This document shows positions 17,131 to 25,196 of a stretch of DNA of 49,692 bases, in pieces. A program made the position numbers and the translations under genes. How positions within the stretch are numbered: position 1 is the stretch's first letter; each line of letters starts with the position of its first letter. Under the pieces are notes generated by a model, which saw only the letters and a program-made list of their open reading frames with translations, had not been told where the DNA came from and searched no databases. Source of the stretch: Opitutaceae bacterium (lineage in GTDB: Bacteria > Verrucomicrobiota > Verrucomicrobiia > Opitutales > Opitutaceae). The stretch lies in contig SXSC01000371.1 of NCBI GenBank assembly GCA_005792355.1, positions 1 to 49,692 of the forward strand. The letters run 5' to 3'.

Positions 17131-18102
17131 TCAGGCCGGGGCCGGAATCGAGGCCACGATCCGCTTCAACGCCGCCGAGACCGCCCGCCGCTCCTCCAGC
17201 GCATCGCTGGTCCGGCGCGCGAGCGCCAGCCGGTGCGCGAAAATCGGCGCGACGAACTCGGCGACATCCTCGGGCAGCACAAAATCGCGGCCCTGGGCCA
17301 GCGCCCGCGCCTGTGCCGCCAGGCGCAGCGCCACGCCGCCCCGCACACTCACGCCGCTGCGAAACTCGGATTCGGTGCGCGTCGCCGCCACGATTTTAAG
17401 GATGAAATCGAGCACGCTCTCCTCCACGAAAATCGCCGGCACCAGCGCCTGCAGGGCGAGGATTTCCTTGCGCGTCACCACCGGGTTGAGCGCGATCCCG
17501 TCGTACCCCCCGCGGGCGGTCCGGAGGATTTCCCGTTCGTCGTCCGCCTCCGGATAGCCCATCCGCAGCCGCATCAGGAACCGGTCCATCTGGCTCTCCG
17601 GGAGCGGAAACGTCCCTTCGTAATCCACCGGGTTCTGGGTGGCGAAAACCATGAACGGTGACCCGACCGCGTGGGCCTCGCCATCGATCGTCACCCGGGC
17701 GCGATCCATCACCTCCAGCAGCGCCGACTGCGTCTTGGGCGTGGCGCGGTTGATCTCGTCCGCCAGGACAATGTTCGCGAACACCGGGCCCTTCTTGAAC
17801 ACGAACTCCTTCACTGTATCGTCGTAAATCGCCACCCCCGTCACATCGCTCGGGAGCAGATCGCTGGTAAACTGGATGCGCGAAAACGCGCAGTCCATCG
17901 ACCGCGCCAGCGAGTAGGCCAGCGTGGTCTTGCCGACGCCCGGCAAATCCTCGATCAGCAGGTGTCCCCCCGCGACGAGGCACACCAGCACCTGGTCGAT
18001 GACGTCGTCCTTGCCCCGGATCGTCACCCTCATGTTGGTCCGGAGCCGGCCCAACAGTTCCCTGGCTTCGTTCATCCGCGGAGCAGCGACAAAATCACTC
18101 AT
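17131..18102 (-). CDS. MoxR-family AAA+ ATPase
   Basis: The 323-residue protein is a complete MoxR ATPase. It has Walker A 'GVGKTTLAYSLA', Walker B 'NIVLADEINRATPKTQSALLEVM', the sensor-1 region 'FMVFATQNPVDYEGTFPLPESQMDRFLMRL', and a C-terminal lid domain with 'SVRGGVALRLAAQARA'. MoxR proteins act as chaperone-like ATPases, often with DUF58 partners, and the next two genes fit this. The start at 18102 ('MSDFVAAPRMNEA') is preferred; the frame upstream is non-conserved. The 268-base gap to the RAYT homologue shows no gene. Confidence 0.93.
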   Translation of the reverse strand: MSDFVAAPRMNEARELLGRLRTNMRVTIRGKDDVIDQVLVCLVAGGHLLIEDLPGVGKTTLAYSLARSMDCAFSRIQFTSDLLPSDVTGVAIYDDTVKEFVFKKGPVFANIVLADEINRATPKTQSALLEVMDRARVTIDGEAHAVGSPFMVFATQNPVDYEGTFPLPESQMDRFLMRLRMGYPEADDEREILRTARGGYDGIALNPVVTRKEILALQALVPAIFVEESVLDFILKIVAATRTESEFRSGVSVRGGVALRLAAQARALAQGRDFVLPEDVAEFVAPIFAHRLALARRTSDALEERRAVSAALKRIVASIPAPA

Positions 18103-18370
18103 GGGCGGAAACGTTACTCCGCGGCTCCGGAGGCGCAAACCGGATCTTCCGTTTGCCTCCGCCCTCGATCCGAACGGTGGACGGTCGGGCCAGCCCGCGG
18201 CGGCACCGTTGAGACACCCCGGGCCCAGCACGGGCTGACCGTCGTGACTGCAGCCGCGCTCCACCGTCCCAACCTGCCGCGAGAAAAGATTCCGCCCCAG
18301 CCAGTCTACCCCCTAATTTGGGTATAGCGCTTGATTGTGGCTCGCCGAATTCCGCCGATCGGATTGAGGC

Positions 18371-18964
18371 GTGACCATCATTCCCATCCGCGAACCCGAG
18401 TTCCTGCGCCCTTCCCGCTGGTCGACGCCTCACGAGGATCATTTTCTCACGCTTTGCATCAACCGCCGGGAGCCGGGTCTCGCCACGCCGCGATTCAACT
18501 CCGAATTCCACGCCGCCACGCACCTTCTCACGCTCGAACGCCATTGGCAGGTCCGGACCGCCATTGTACTGCCGCAACAAATCCATCTCCTCGTGACCCT
18601 GCGCGAACCAGCCGACATGCCGGCCGTGGTGGACCGGTTCAAAGACTGCCTGGACCTCAGCCTGCAGCGCGCCGGTCTGCAGTGGGAACGCAACTATTAC
18701 AACCGCCACCTGCATCCGGGTGAAGACCACCTCCCTCCCTTCCTCTACATCTTCCAACAACGGCGCCAGACGGAGCTGAGCAACCCGGTTGAAAAATGGC
18801 CCGGCTACTATTGCGCCGAAGGGGACTGGACGTGGTTCGCGCCCCTGACCCGTTCCGCCTGCCAGTTTCCCGGGTGGCTGCTGCAATGGCGGCTCTATGC
18901 CGTAAACCCATCCGCACGACGGACCGACGGCGTTCGCTCGCGACACCCCGCCCCGCTTGGGTGA
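18371..18964 (+). CDS. REP-associated tyrosine transposase (RAYT) homologue with altered HUH motif
   Basis: The 197-residue protein has the Y1/IS200-like transposase layout of RAYTs: an N-terminal beta-strand region ('DHFLTLCINRREPGL'), the segment 'AIVLPQQIHLLVTL', the Tyr-containing 'WERNYYNRHL', and the closing 'LSNPVEKWPGYY...DWTWF' pattern. In active enzymes the middle segment reads 'MPNHVHLLV', where two His bind the metal. Here it reads Q70-I71-H72, so one catalytic His is lost. Normal RAYTs nick single-stranded DNA at REP palindromes. The protein may be inactive or domesticated. The start codon is GTG. The window carries many REP-like hairpins. Confidence 0.72.
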   Translation: MTIIPIREPEFLRPSRWSTPHEDHFLTLCINRREPGLATPRFNSEFHAATHLLTLERHWQVRTAIVLPQQIHLLVTLREPADMPAVVDRFKDCLDLSLQRAGLQWERNYYNRHLHPGEDHLPPFLYIFQQRRQTELSNPVEKWPGYYCAEGDWTWFAPLTRSACQFPGWLLQWRLYAVNPSARRTDGVRSRHPAPLG

Positions 18965-19263
18965 TCTGGGAACGAGCGGTCACACCGCTTAGACTTCGCA
19001 TGAGTTGACGGTGATGGTAACCCTGCCCGACGAGGTCTAGAAAGTGGTGCGCTGCACCCTCCGCTCTTTCGGCATCCTTTCGAAGCCGGTCAGTCGGGCC
19101 CGGCAGACAGCGAACCGGGCGGGCCGCCCCTTCCACGACGGAGCTCCGTTGAGTTCTTTAGGGCGTGACGCCCAGGCGCGTTTCACCGACGCTGGCACCC
19201 AGCCAATCCAACCATCGCGCGGCCCGCAACCTGCCGTGCTGCCGACCGCGTCCCACCATTCCC
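18965..19263. other. 299-base spacer without a convincing gene
   Basis: No ORF with protein-like composition is seen here. On the plus strand, 19014-19040 reads as 'MVTLPDEV' then a stop, followed in frame by 'KVVR'. This resembles the start of a ribbon-helix-helix antitoxin but is too short and broken to call. Confidence 0.4.
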
Positions 19264-22209
19264 ATGCGCTCTCCCTCCACCCATTGCGTATTTGCGCGCA
19301 CCCGTCGCCCGACCGCCACCGCGGCCCTTTTCACCCTCACGATCCTGCTCGCAGCCCCGGCCGCCGCCCGCGCCCAAGCCGCCAACCCCGCCCCCGCCAG
19401 CACCACCACCGCCACCAGCGCGAGTGCCGAAAAAAACGTCACCGAGCTCCAGAAATATTTCGTCACCGACGACAAGCTCGCGCCGTTTTCCGGCGCCAAC
19501 GTCGACCTTCCGCGCACGGTCGACGACGTGCAGCCCTACTATTTCTACGACGCGAAGGAGATCGAGTTTTCGGGCGCGACCAACATCGAGGATTTCCTCC
19601 GGCAGAACATGACGATGGACACCTCCGCCGCGAGCGAGAGCCAGAACATGTTCATCGGGGGCAACCCCAGCAGCGTCAATCTCCGCGGCCTCGGCGACGG
19701 GCAGACGCTCATCCTCATCAACGGACGCCGCGCCCCGGCCGGCAATCTCTCCATGAACGGCGGCGGCTCCCAGGCCAACCTCAACGCGCTCCCCATGGGC
19801 GCGGTTGATCGCATCGAGGTGCTCCCCGCCAGCGCCGGCGCCATCTACGGCGGCAACGCCGTCGGCGGCGTCATCAACGTGATCCTCAAGCGCAACTATA
19901 CCGGCGGCCAGGTGCGCGGCACCTATCAGAATCCCGATGACACCGACGCCCCCGTCCGCCGCTTCGACGCCAGCTACGGCTTCGCGCTCGAGCGCGGCCG
20001 CACGCGGGTCACCCTGACCACCAGTTACTCGGATCAGAAACTCCTCATGCACCAGGACCGGCCGTTCATGAACCGTTACGAGAAACGGATTTTCCAAAAC
20101 ACCGGCGTCATCGCCTCGGCCGTGCTGCCCGTCGGGTCCACGCCCAACATCCGCAACGCCACCGCGACCTCGAATCTCATCCTCAAGAACGGCGGCGGCT
20201 CGGTCGGTTCGCCCGTCACGTTTATTCCCTTCGGCACGAGCCCGACCACGCCGTTCACCGAGCTGGCCGCCGGTTTCCGCGCCAACGCCGGCCAATACAA
20301 CCAGAACCGCGGCGCCTACAGCCGCCAATTTCTCGGCGGCTCGATGGCGGAACTGGGCCAGGGCCAGCGCTCGAAAAGCCTCGGGGTCAACGTCCGCCGC
20401 GAGATGAACAAGAACCTCGAGGTGAACCTCGATTTCATGCTCACGGGCACCGGTCAAACGCGCAACGCGAACACCTTCCAGACCCAGGCCGTCGCCGCCG
20501 CCGCGCCGAGCAATCCGTTCACCACCGCCGTCAATGTCTGGGCCCCCATCCCCGGGGAGTGGCCGCAATGGAGCGCCAATGTAACGCGCGCCCTCACGAT
20601 CGGTTTTGTGCAAAAACTCCCGCACAGTTGGCGGGTGCAGGGCGATTACACGTGGAACAACACGAGCAACGCGTTTTACTCGCGCCACTCCGCCACCACC
20701 CTGGCCACCGCCGACATCACCGCCGACCTCAACGCCGGCCGCCTCAATCCGTTTCTCGACACTACGCTCCACCCGTACGACCTCTCGCGCTACCAGGGGG
20801 TCTACAGCTACACGGGCAAGGGCGGCTCCAACAGCGTCGCGCTCCGCGCGTCCGGCCCCGTGTGGCGGCTGCCCGCCGGCGCCCCGCGCGTGAGCATCGG
20901 CCTCGAACGCCTCCGGCAGGGCCAGAAGGATTCGATGCGTTACGTGACTTTCGACAATTACCCGAACCGCAATACGCAGGTGCAGGGCCTCGGCAAGAGC
21001 CAGATCACGCAGAGCCTGTTTCTCGAAACGCAGGTTCCCCTGGTCGGCGACGCGAACAAACTCCCGCTCGTCCGCCAGCTCAGCTTCCAAATGGCGGCCC
21101 GCACCGAGGATTACGAGGTGCGCACCGGCACCGCCACGGTCACGGTGCTGCCCGCCCCCGCGGTAAAACCCACCATTCGCAGCAACCGCGCAAACTACCT
21201 CACCACCAAACCCACCGCCGGCGTCTCCTACAAACCGATCAATTGGCTGCAGCGTCGCGCGAGCGTCGGCCGCGGCTTCACGCCGCCGCGCTACACCCAA
21301 CTCGTCCTCGACCCCACGCCCTCCGTCGCCCCCGTCAATATTGTCGATCCCAAGCGGGGTGGCGCCCGCACGCCCGTCTTCACGACCGCAGGCGGCAATC
21401 CCGACCTCACCCCCGAGTCGTCGGAGACGACGACCACCGGGCTCGTCGTCCAGCCCGAATCCGGCCTGCTCAAGGGCCTGCGCATTTCCGTGGACTACAA
21501 CTTCACCCGCACGCAGGACAACATCGGCACGCTCTCCACGCAGCAGCTCGTCGATTTCGAGTCGCAATACCCCGAGCGCATCGACCGCGCCGACCCCGTC
21601 GCCGGCGATCCGTTCAGCGCCGGGGTAATCGAGTTCGTCAACATCAGCCCGCTGAATCTGTTGAAGGCCTACGTCGAGACCTTCGACGTCAACGCTGCTT
21701 ACCGCGTGCCCACCGCACGCCGCGGCACGATCCTGCTTTCGTCGCGCGCCACCTTCGGCAACCACTACAAGCGCAAGACCTCCCTCTCGCAGCCGATGAT
21801 TGAATACAGCAACGTCAGCGGCTACCCGCTAAAATTCATGGGCAACACCAGCCTCACCTGGGACTATCAGCGCTGGACCGCACGGTGGTCCACGCGCTAC
21901 TACTGCCGCTACCGCGTGCCCGGCCCACCCATCTCCGCGCTTTCCGTCAATGTCATCCCGCAGGGCGGCGAGTTCGTCGCCGCACAAATCTACTCGGATC
22001 TTCTGGTCGGCTACCGCTTCCCCGAACGCGGCCGCGTCGCGTCACCGTCCTGGCTCGATCGCGCGCTGCCCGGCGTTGAGGTCCAGTTCGGCATCGACAA
22101 CGTCCTGAAGAAAGTGCCGCCCTACGATTATTACTCGCAATACAACTACAGCTCCCGCGGCAACCCCCGCCTCCGCGACTTCCGCCTGTCGCTGAAAAAA
22201 CCGCTGTGA
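19264..22209 (+). CDS. TonB-dependent outer-membrane receptor (substrate unknown)
   Basis: The 981-residue protein begins with a signal peptide ('ATAALFTLTILLAAPAAARAQA'). An N-terminal plug domain follows, with 'VNLRGLGDGQTLILINGRRAP', 'AVDRIEVLPASAGAIYGGNAVGGVINVILKRNY', and then a long beta-barrel ending in an aromatic-rich C-terminus and the terminal 'FRLSLKKPL'. Such receptors import siderophores, vitamins or oligosaccharides using energy from TonB-ExbBD. The plug begins 'VQPYYFYDAKEIEFSGATNIEDFLRQ', similar to expanded verrucomicrobial receptor families that I recall. ATG 19264 was chosen for its signal peptide; the frame is open to 19165. No dedicated transport partners adjoin. Confidence 0.92.
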   Translation: MRSPSTHCVFARTRRPTATAALFTLTILLAAPAAARAQAANPAPASTTTATSASAEKNVTELQKYFVTDDKLAPFSGANVDLPRTVDDVQPYYFYDAKEIEFSGATNIEDFLRQNMTMDTSAASESQNMFIGGNPSSVNLRGLGDGQTLILINGRRAPAGNLSMNGGGSQANLNALPMGAVDRIEVLPASAGAIYGGNAVGGVINVILKRNYTGGQVRGTYQNPDDTDAPVRRFDASYGFALERGRTRVTLTTSYSDQKLLMHQDRPFMNRYEKRIFQNTGVIASAVLPVGSTPNIRNATATSNLILKNGGGSVGSPVTFIPFGTSPTTPFTELAAGFRANAGQYNQNRGAYSRQFLGGSMAELGQGQRSKSLGVNVRREMNKNLEVNLDFMLTGTGQTRNANTFQTQAVAAAAPSNPFTTAVNVWAPIPGEWPQWSANVTRALTIGFVQKLPHSWRVQGDYTWNNTSNAFYSRHSATTLATADITADLNAGRLNPFLDTTLHPYDLSRYQGVYSYTGKGGSNSVALRASGPVWRLPAGAPRVSIGLERLRQGQKDSMRYVTFDNYPNRNTQVQGLGKSQITQSLFLETQVPLVGDANKLPLVRQLSFQMAARTEDYEVRTGTATVTVLPAPAVKPTIRSNRANYLTTKPTAGVSYKPINWLQRRASVGRGFTPPRYTQLVLDPTPSVAPVNIVDPKRGGARTPVFTTAGGNPDLTPESSETTTTGLVVQPESGLLKGLRISVDYNFTRTQDNIGTLSTQQLVDFESQYPERIDRADPVAGDPFSAGVIEFVNISPLNLLKAYVETFDVNAAYRVPTARRGTILLSSRATFGNHYKRKTSLSQPMIEYSNVSGYPLKFMGNTSLTWDYQRWTARWSTRYYCRYRVPGPPISALSVNVIPQGGEFVAAQIYSDLLVGYRFPERGRVASPSWLDRALPGVEVQFGIDNVLKKVPPYDYYSQYNYSSRGNPRLRDFRLSLKKPL

Positions 22210-22238
22210 GTCGGGGCAACAGGCCGGGGAGGAAAACT

Positions 22239-22331
22239 TAGCCCGGACATCCCTGAGGACCGCGCACGCAGAAGAAAATCTCGAACACCGTGTGACTCCG
22301 CTCGCGAGCAGAGGGTGAAATGTCCGGGCTA
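22239..22331. repeat. 93-bp element with 12-bp terminal inverted repeats, copy A
   Basis: The element starts TAGCCCGGACAT and ends ATGTCCGGGCTA, a perfect 12-bp terminal inverted repeat. Its interior contains a near-palindrome around CTCGCGAG. A second copy of exactly the same length lies inverted at 42431-42523 with four mismatches over 93 bases. It begins 29 bases after the TonB receptor stop. Together with the next hairpin it fills most of the 347-base gap 22210-22556. The outer TA could be a target-site duplication. Confidence 0.9.
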
Positions 22332-22351
22332 GTGGCGCGACCAATAACTTT

Positions 22352-22429
22352 CGTGACGTGTAGCTGCGAGCGCCAGCGAGTGGACCACCGGCGCGCTCCA
22401 CTCGCTGGCGCTCGCCGCTACTTGTCACG
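22352..22429. repeat. 32-bp inverted repeat (REP-like hairpin)
   Basis: Arms of 32 bases at 22352-22383 and 22398-22429 pair with three mismatches around a 14-base loop. The core of the arm is GCGAGCGCCAGCGAGTGG. No T tract follows. It lies 20 bases after the 93-bp element. The remainder of the gap up to 22556 shows nothing further. Confidence 0.85.
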
Positions 22430-22556
22430 CTACTTTGCGGTCGGCACACCAGTGGTTTCGTTTTCAGAGGTATAACGCACCTCGACTGCATGGAGACGGC
22501 TTGGCGAGCTCCCGGATCCGATCCCCCTGAGGATCCAATTTCCCGCCAATAATCGG

Positions 22557-23255
22557 TCAGGCCAGGATCTCCAGCATCCGCGCAAACAGCCGGTTCACCC
22601 GCGCCTGATTGCTCTTCACGAGATCCTTGAATCGCCCGAAATCGATCTCGGTGCCCTCGAGCCCGTTCGCATAATTATCCACCAGCGCCAGGCTGTTGTA
22701 CCGCAGACCCGTCTCGGTGCACAGATCGGCCTCGTGCGCCGCCGTCATGCCGATGACGTCGCCCCAGTCCTTCACGATGAAAATCTCCGCCTTGGTCTCG
22801 AAACGCGGGCCCCGCATTTGCACGTAGATCTTTCCCGTCTGAATCATGAACTCCGGCGCGAGCTCCGCCACGAGCATCGGAATCAGATTGTTGGCAATCC
22901 CGGGCGCGCCCCCCTTGAGCTCTGTGTCGAAAAACGTCGCGGGCCCCTGCTGCAGGCCCACGTAGTCGCTGCACGAGACAAACGTCCCCGGCGGCAGATC
23001 CTTCTTCAGCGAACCGACGGAGTTGAGCGACACCACATTCTCAAACCCAAGCCCGGCGAGCGCCGCAAGGTTGGCCCGGTAGTTGATCGAGTGCGGGGGC
23101 AGCGGCACCGCATAGCCATGCCGGTTGATCAACACGTGGTCTCCGCGCGTTTTATACGTGACGGAGCCGAACTTCGTCTCGATCTTCCTGGCTTCCCACT
23201 CCGCAAACAGCGTGGAATTTACGATGCTCGTGCCACTGATAAATGCGACTTTCAT
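22557..23255 (-). CDS. purine nucleoside phosphorylase / 5'-methylthioadenosine phosphorylase family protein
   Basis: The 232-residue protein belongs to the PNP/UDP phosphorylase fold. Visible motifs are the phosphate-binding 'FISGTS' at the start, 'PLPPHSINYRANLAAL', 'NSVGSLKKDLPPGTFVSCSDYV', 'GKIYVQMRGPRFETKAEI', and 'IGMTAAHEADLCTETGLRYNSLALVDNYANGL', where Met and Glu hold the nucleoside ribose. These match MTAP-type enzymes, which split purine nucleosides with phosphate. Substrate (6-oxopurine nucleoside or methylthioadenosine) cannot be decided by eye. It is somewhat shorter than the usual 260-290 residues. The start at 23255 gives the standard N-terminus; a lipoprotein gene diverges 28 bases away. 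Confidence 0.87.
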   Translation of the reverse strand: MKVAFISGTSIVNSTLFAEWEARKIETKFGSVTYKTRGDHVLINRHGYAVPLPPHSINYRANLAALAGLGFENVVSLNSVGSLKKDLPPGTFVSCSDYVGLQQGPATFFDTELKGGAPGIANNLIPMLVAELAPEFMIQTGKIYVQMRGPRFETKAEIFIVKDWGDVIGMTAAHEADLCTETGLRYNSLALVDNYANGLEGTEIDFGRFKDLVKSNQARVNRLFARMLEILA

Positions 23256-23283
23256 GCCCCGACTCACGCGCCGGACCACGGCG

Positions 23284-24027
23284 ATGACAACGCGAAAACT
23301 CGGCCTGGCGCTGGCCGCACTCGCCTGCGGCGGAGCCGGCTGCGCCACCCGCGGGCCGCTCCATCTCTATGCCATCACCGGCGGCGAGGAGCGCCCCGTC
23401 CTCGACACCGGCGACAGCCGCACCGCCGAGGTGCCCAGTTTTCTTGAGACCGACGAGCAGGTCAGCGGCTTCACCTACGACCCGTTCACCGATCATTTTT
23501 TCCTGCGCCTGCACCCCGGCAACCTCATCCGCGTCGTTGACCGCCCGGCCCGCGCGATCAAACGTGAATTCGCAATCGCCGGCCTGCCCTCCGGTGGCGG
23601 CGACCTCGCCGTCCGCCCGCGCGACGGACACTTGTTTCTTCTCGGCCCGCAGGCCGGTCAGGTTTTCGAGACCACGCGCCTCGGCAAATACCTCGGCGAA
23701 TTCACCCTCGCCGAGGCCGGCGGGACGCCCACCGGCCTCGCCTTCGACGCCATCCGCGATCAACTGCTGGCACTCGGGACCGACGGGCAACGCATCACCG
23801 TCCATGATTTGCGCGGAAAATTTGTCCGCGCCCTGCGGCTCGACCAACCCGCCGGCCCCGCGCTGGCCTTTGATTCCGACCAGCGCGAGTTCTACGCCCC
23901 GCTGCGCGGCCGCCCCGGAGAAATCGGCGTCTTTGACGAGGCCGGGCGTCTGGTGCGCAAGAGCGCGGCCCATGGAGCCACCGGGATGATTGATGTCGGC
24001 CAGCGCTCTCTCGTGCGCGTTTTTTGA
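23284..24027 (+). CDS. putative lipoprotein with beta-propeller-like repeats
   Basis: The 247-residue product begins with a lipoprotein signal ('LGLALAALACGGAGC', lipobox GAGC). The mature part has repeated segments of about 40-45 residues: 'VSGFTYDPFTDHFFLRLHPGN', 'DLAVRPRDGHLFLLGPQAG', 'GLAFDAIRDQLLALGTDGQ' and 'ALAFDSDQREFYAPLRG'. This pattern is typical of NHL/SMP-30-like beta-propellers, which bind ligands or act as scaffolds. No catalytic residues are recognised. ATG 23254 is an alternative start ten codons upstream, but it would overlap the divergent phosphorylase start. Confidence 0.75.
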   Translation: MTTRKLGLALAALACGGAGCATRGPLHLYAITGGEERPVLDTGDSRTAEVPSFLETDEQVSGFTYDPFTDHFFLRLHPGNLIRVVDRPARAIKREFAIAGLPSGGGDLAVRPRDGHLFLLGPQAGQVFETTRLGKYLGEFTLAEAGGTPTGLAFDAIRDQLLALGTDGQRITVHDLRGKFVRALRLDQPAGPALAFDSDQREFYAPLRGRPGEIGVFDEAGRLVRKSAAHGATGMIDVGQRSLVRVF

Positions 24028-24147
24028 ACCCGCCTTGGTCTGGGGTTTGCCGCCTCGTTCCAAAATTTTTCGCCCCTATATTCCCCGATGACTGCTGACA
24101 GATTCAGGATTTCACGCTAGCCCGACAATCCTCTCCGCCTCCCTAAA

Positions 24148-25116
24148 ATGCCCCTCATCGACCTGCCTCTGACCGAACTCTACGCCTACCGCGGACGCAA
24201 CCCGTGCCCCGCGGACCACGCCGCCTACTGGGTCGCGGCGCTTCGCGAGCTTGACGCGACGGATCCATGCCCGGAGTTGCGCCCGTCCCCGGTCGTGCAC
24301 TCCCGCCAGATCGAGTGCTTTGATCTCTGGTTCACCGGGGTCGGCGGCGCCCGAATCTACACCAAGTACCTCCGACCGAAGTCGGCCGCCGGGACAAAGC
24401 ATCCCGCCGTGTTGCAGTTTCATGGTTATTCCGGGCACACCGGCGACTGGCTCGACAAATTCGGCTGGCCGGCCGAGGGCTTTTGCTACGCCGCGATGGA
24501 CTGCCGCGGCCAGGGTGGCCGGTCCGAGGACAACGCCCGGGTGAAGGGGACCACGCTCCGCGGACACATCGTGCGCGGACTCGACGACCCGGATCCGGCC
24601 CGGCTGATGTTCCGTCAGTTGTTTCTCGATACGGTGCAACTTGCGCGCGTCGTGATGAATTTTGTCGAAGTCGACGCCGCGCGCGTTGGCTGCTTCGGCG
24701 CCTCCCAAGGCGGGGCGCTGTCCCTGGTGTGCGCCGCACTCGAGCCGCGCATCCGGCGGGCCGCACCCGTCTTCCCGTTCTTGTGCGACTACCAACGCGT
24801 CTGGGAAATGGACCACGCCACGAACGCCTACGAGGAACTGCGGCTGTTTTTCCGTGCCTTCGATCCGCGGCATGAACGCGAGCAGGAAATCTTCACGAAG
24901 CTCGGCTATATCGACGTCCAATTTCTCGCCCCCCGCATCCAGGCGGAGGTCCTGCTGTTCACCGGGCTCATGGACAACATCTGCCCGCCGAGTTCGCAGT
25001 TTGCCGCGTACAACAAAATCACCGCGAAGAAGGACGTCGTGATCTACCCCGACTTCTCGCACGAAACCCTGCCCGGGCAGATCGATCGCACGTTCAACTT
25101 TCTGCGCGGGCTGTGA
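24148..25116 (+). CDS. acetyl xylan esterase / cephalosporin-C deacetylase family hydrolase (CE7)
   Basis: The 322-residue protein is close to the usual 320-325 residues of CE7 esterases. It shows the oxyanion region 'QFHGYSGHTGDW', the CE7 signature 'DCRGQGGRSED', the nucleophile elbow G-A-S186-Q-G-G, the acid D276 in 'GLMDNICPP' and the base H305 in 'DFSHE'. CE7 enzymes remove acetyl groups from short xylo-oligosaccharides and antibiotics in the cytoplasm; no signal peptide is present here. Acetylated sugar degradation is a plausible role. A very long minus-strand frame covering it is a shadow. Confidence 0.93.
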   Translation: MPLIDLPLTELYAYRGRNPCPADHAAYWVAALRELDATDPCPELRPSPVVHSRQIECFDLWFTGVGGARIYTKYLRPKSAAGTKHPAVLQFHGYSGHTGDWLDKFGWPAEGFCYAAMDCRGQGGRSEDNARVKGTTLRGHIVRGLDDPDPARLMFRQLFLDTVQLARVVMNFVEVDAARVGCFGASQGGALSLVCAALEPRIRRAAPVFPFLCDYQRVWEMDHATNAYEELRLFFRAFDPRHEREQEIFTKLGYIDVQFLAPRIQAEVLLFTGLMDNICPPSSQFAAYNKITAKKDVVIYPDFSHETLPGQIDRTFNFLRGL

Positions 25117-25196
25117 CGCCGAAGCCGGGTTGTCGCGTTCCGAAAATTCTTCGTCGGTGAGTTCCAACCGCTCAGCTGCCATCCGGCTTCCCTCCG

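Noticed and set aside
19014..19040. Ribbon-helix-helix antitoxin start ('MVTLPDEV')
   Set aside because: Only eight residues before a stop, with no toxin gene next to it; too short to separate from chance.
19183..21765. An 860-codon minus-strand frame opposite the TonB receptor
   Set aside because: Gly/Ala/Val/Arg-biased shadow with no motif; the plus strand encodes a typical receptor.
24112..25196. A long minus-strand frame continuing from the TIR gene through the CE7 esterase region
   Set aside because: After residue 'EAQES' the translation loses TPR character and overlaps a clear esterase gene on the other strand; the true C-terminus is in another frame ending at 25197.
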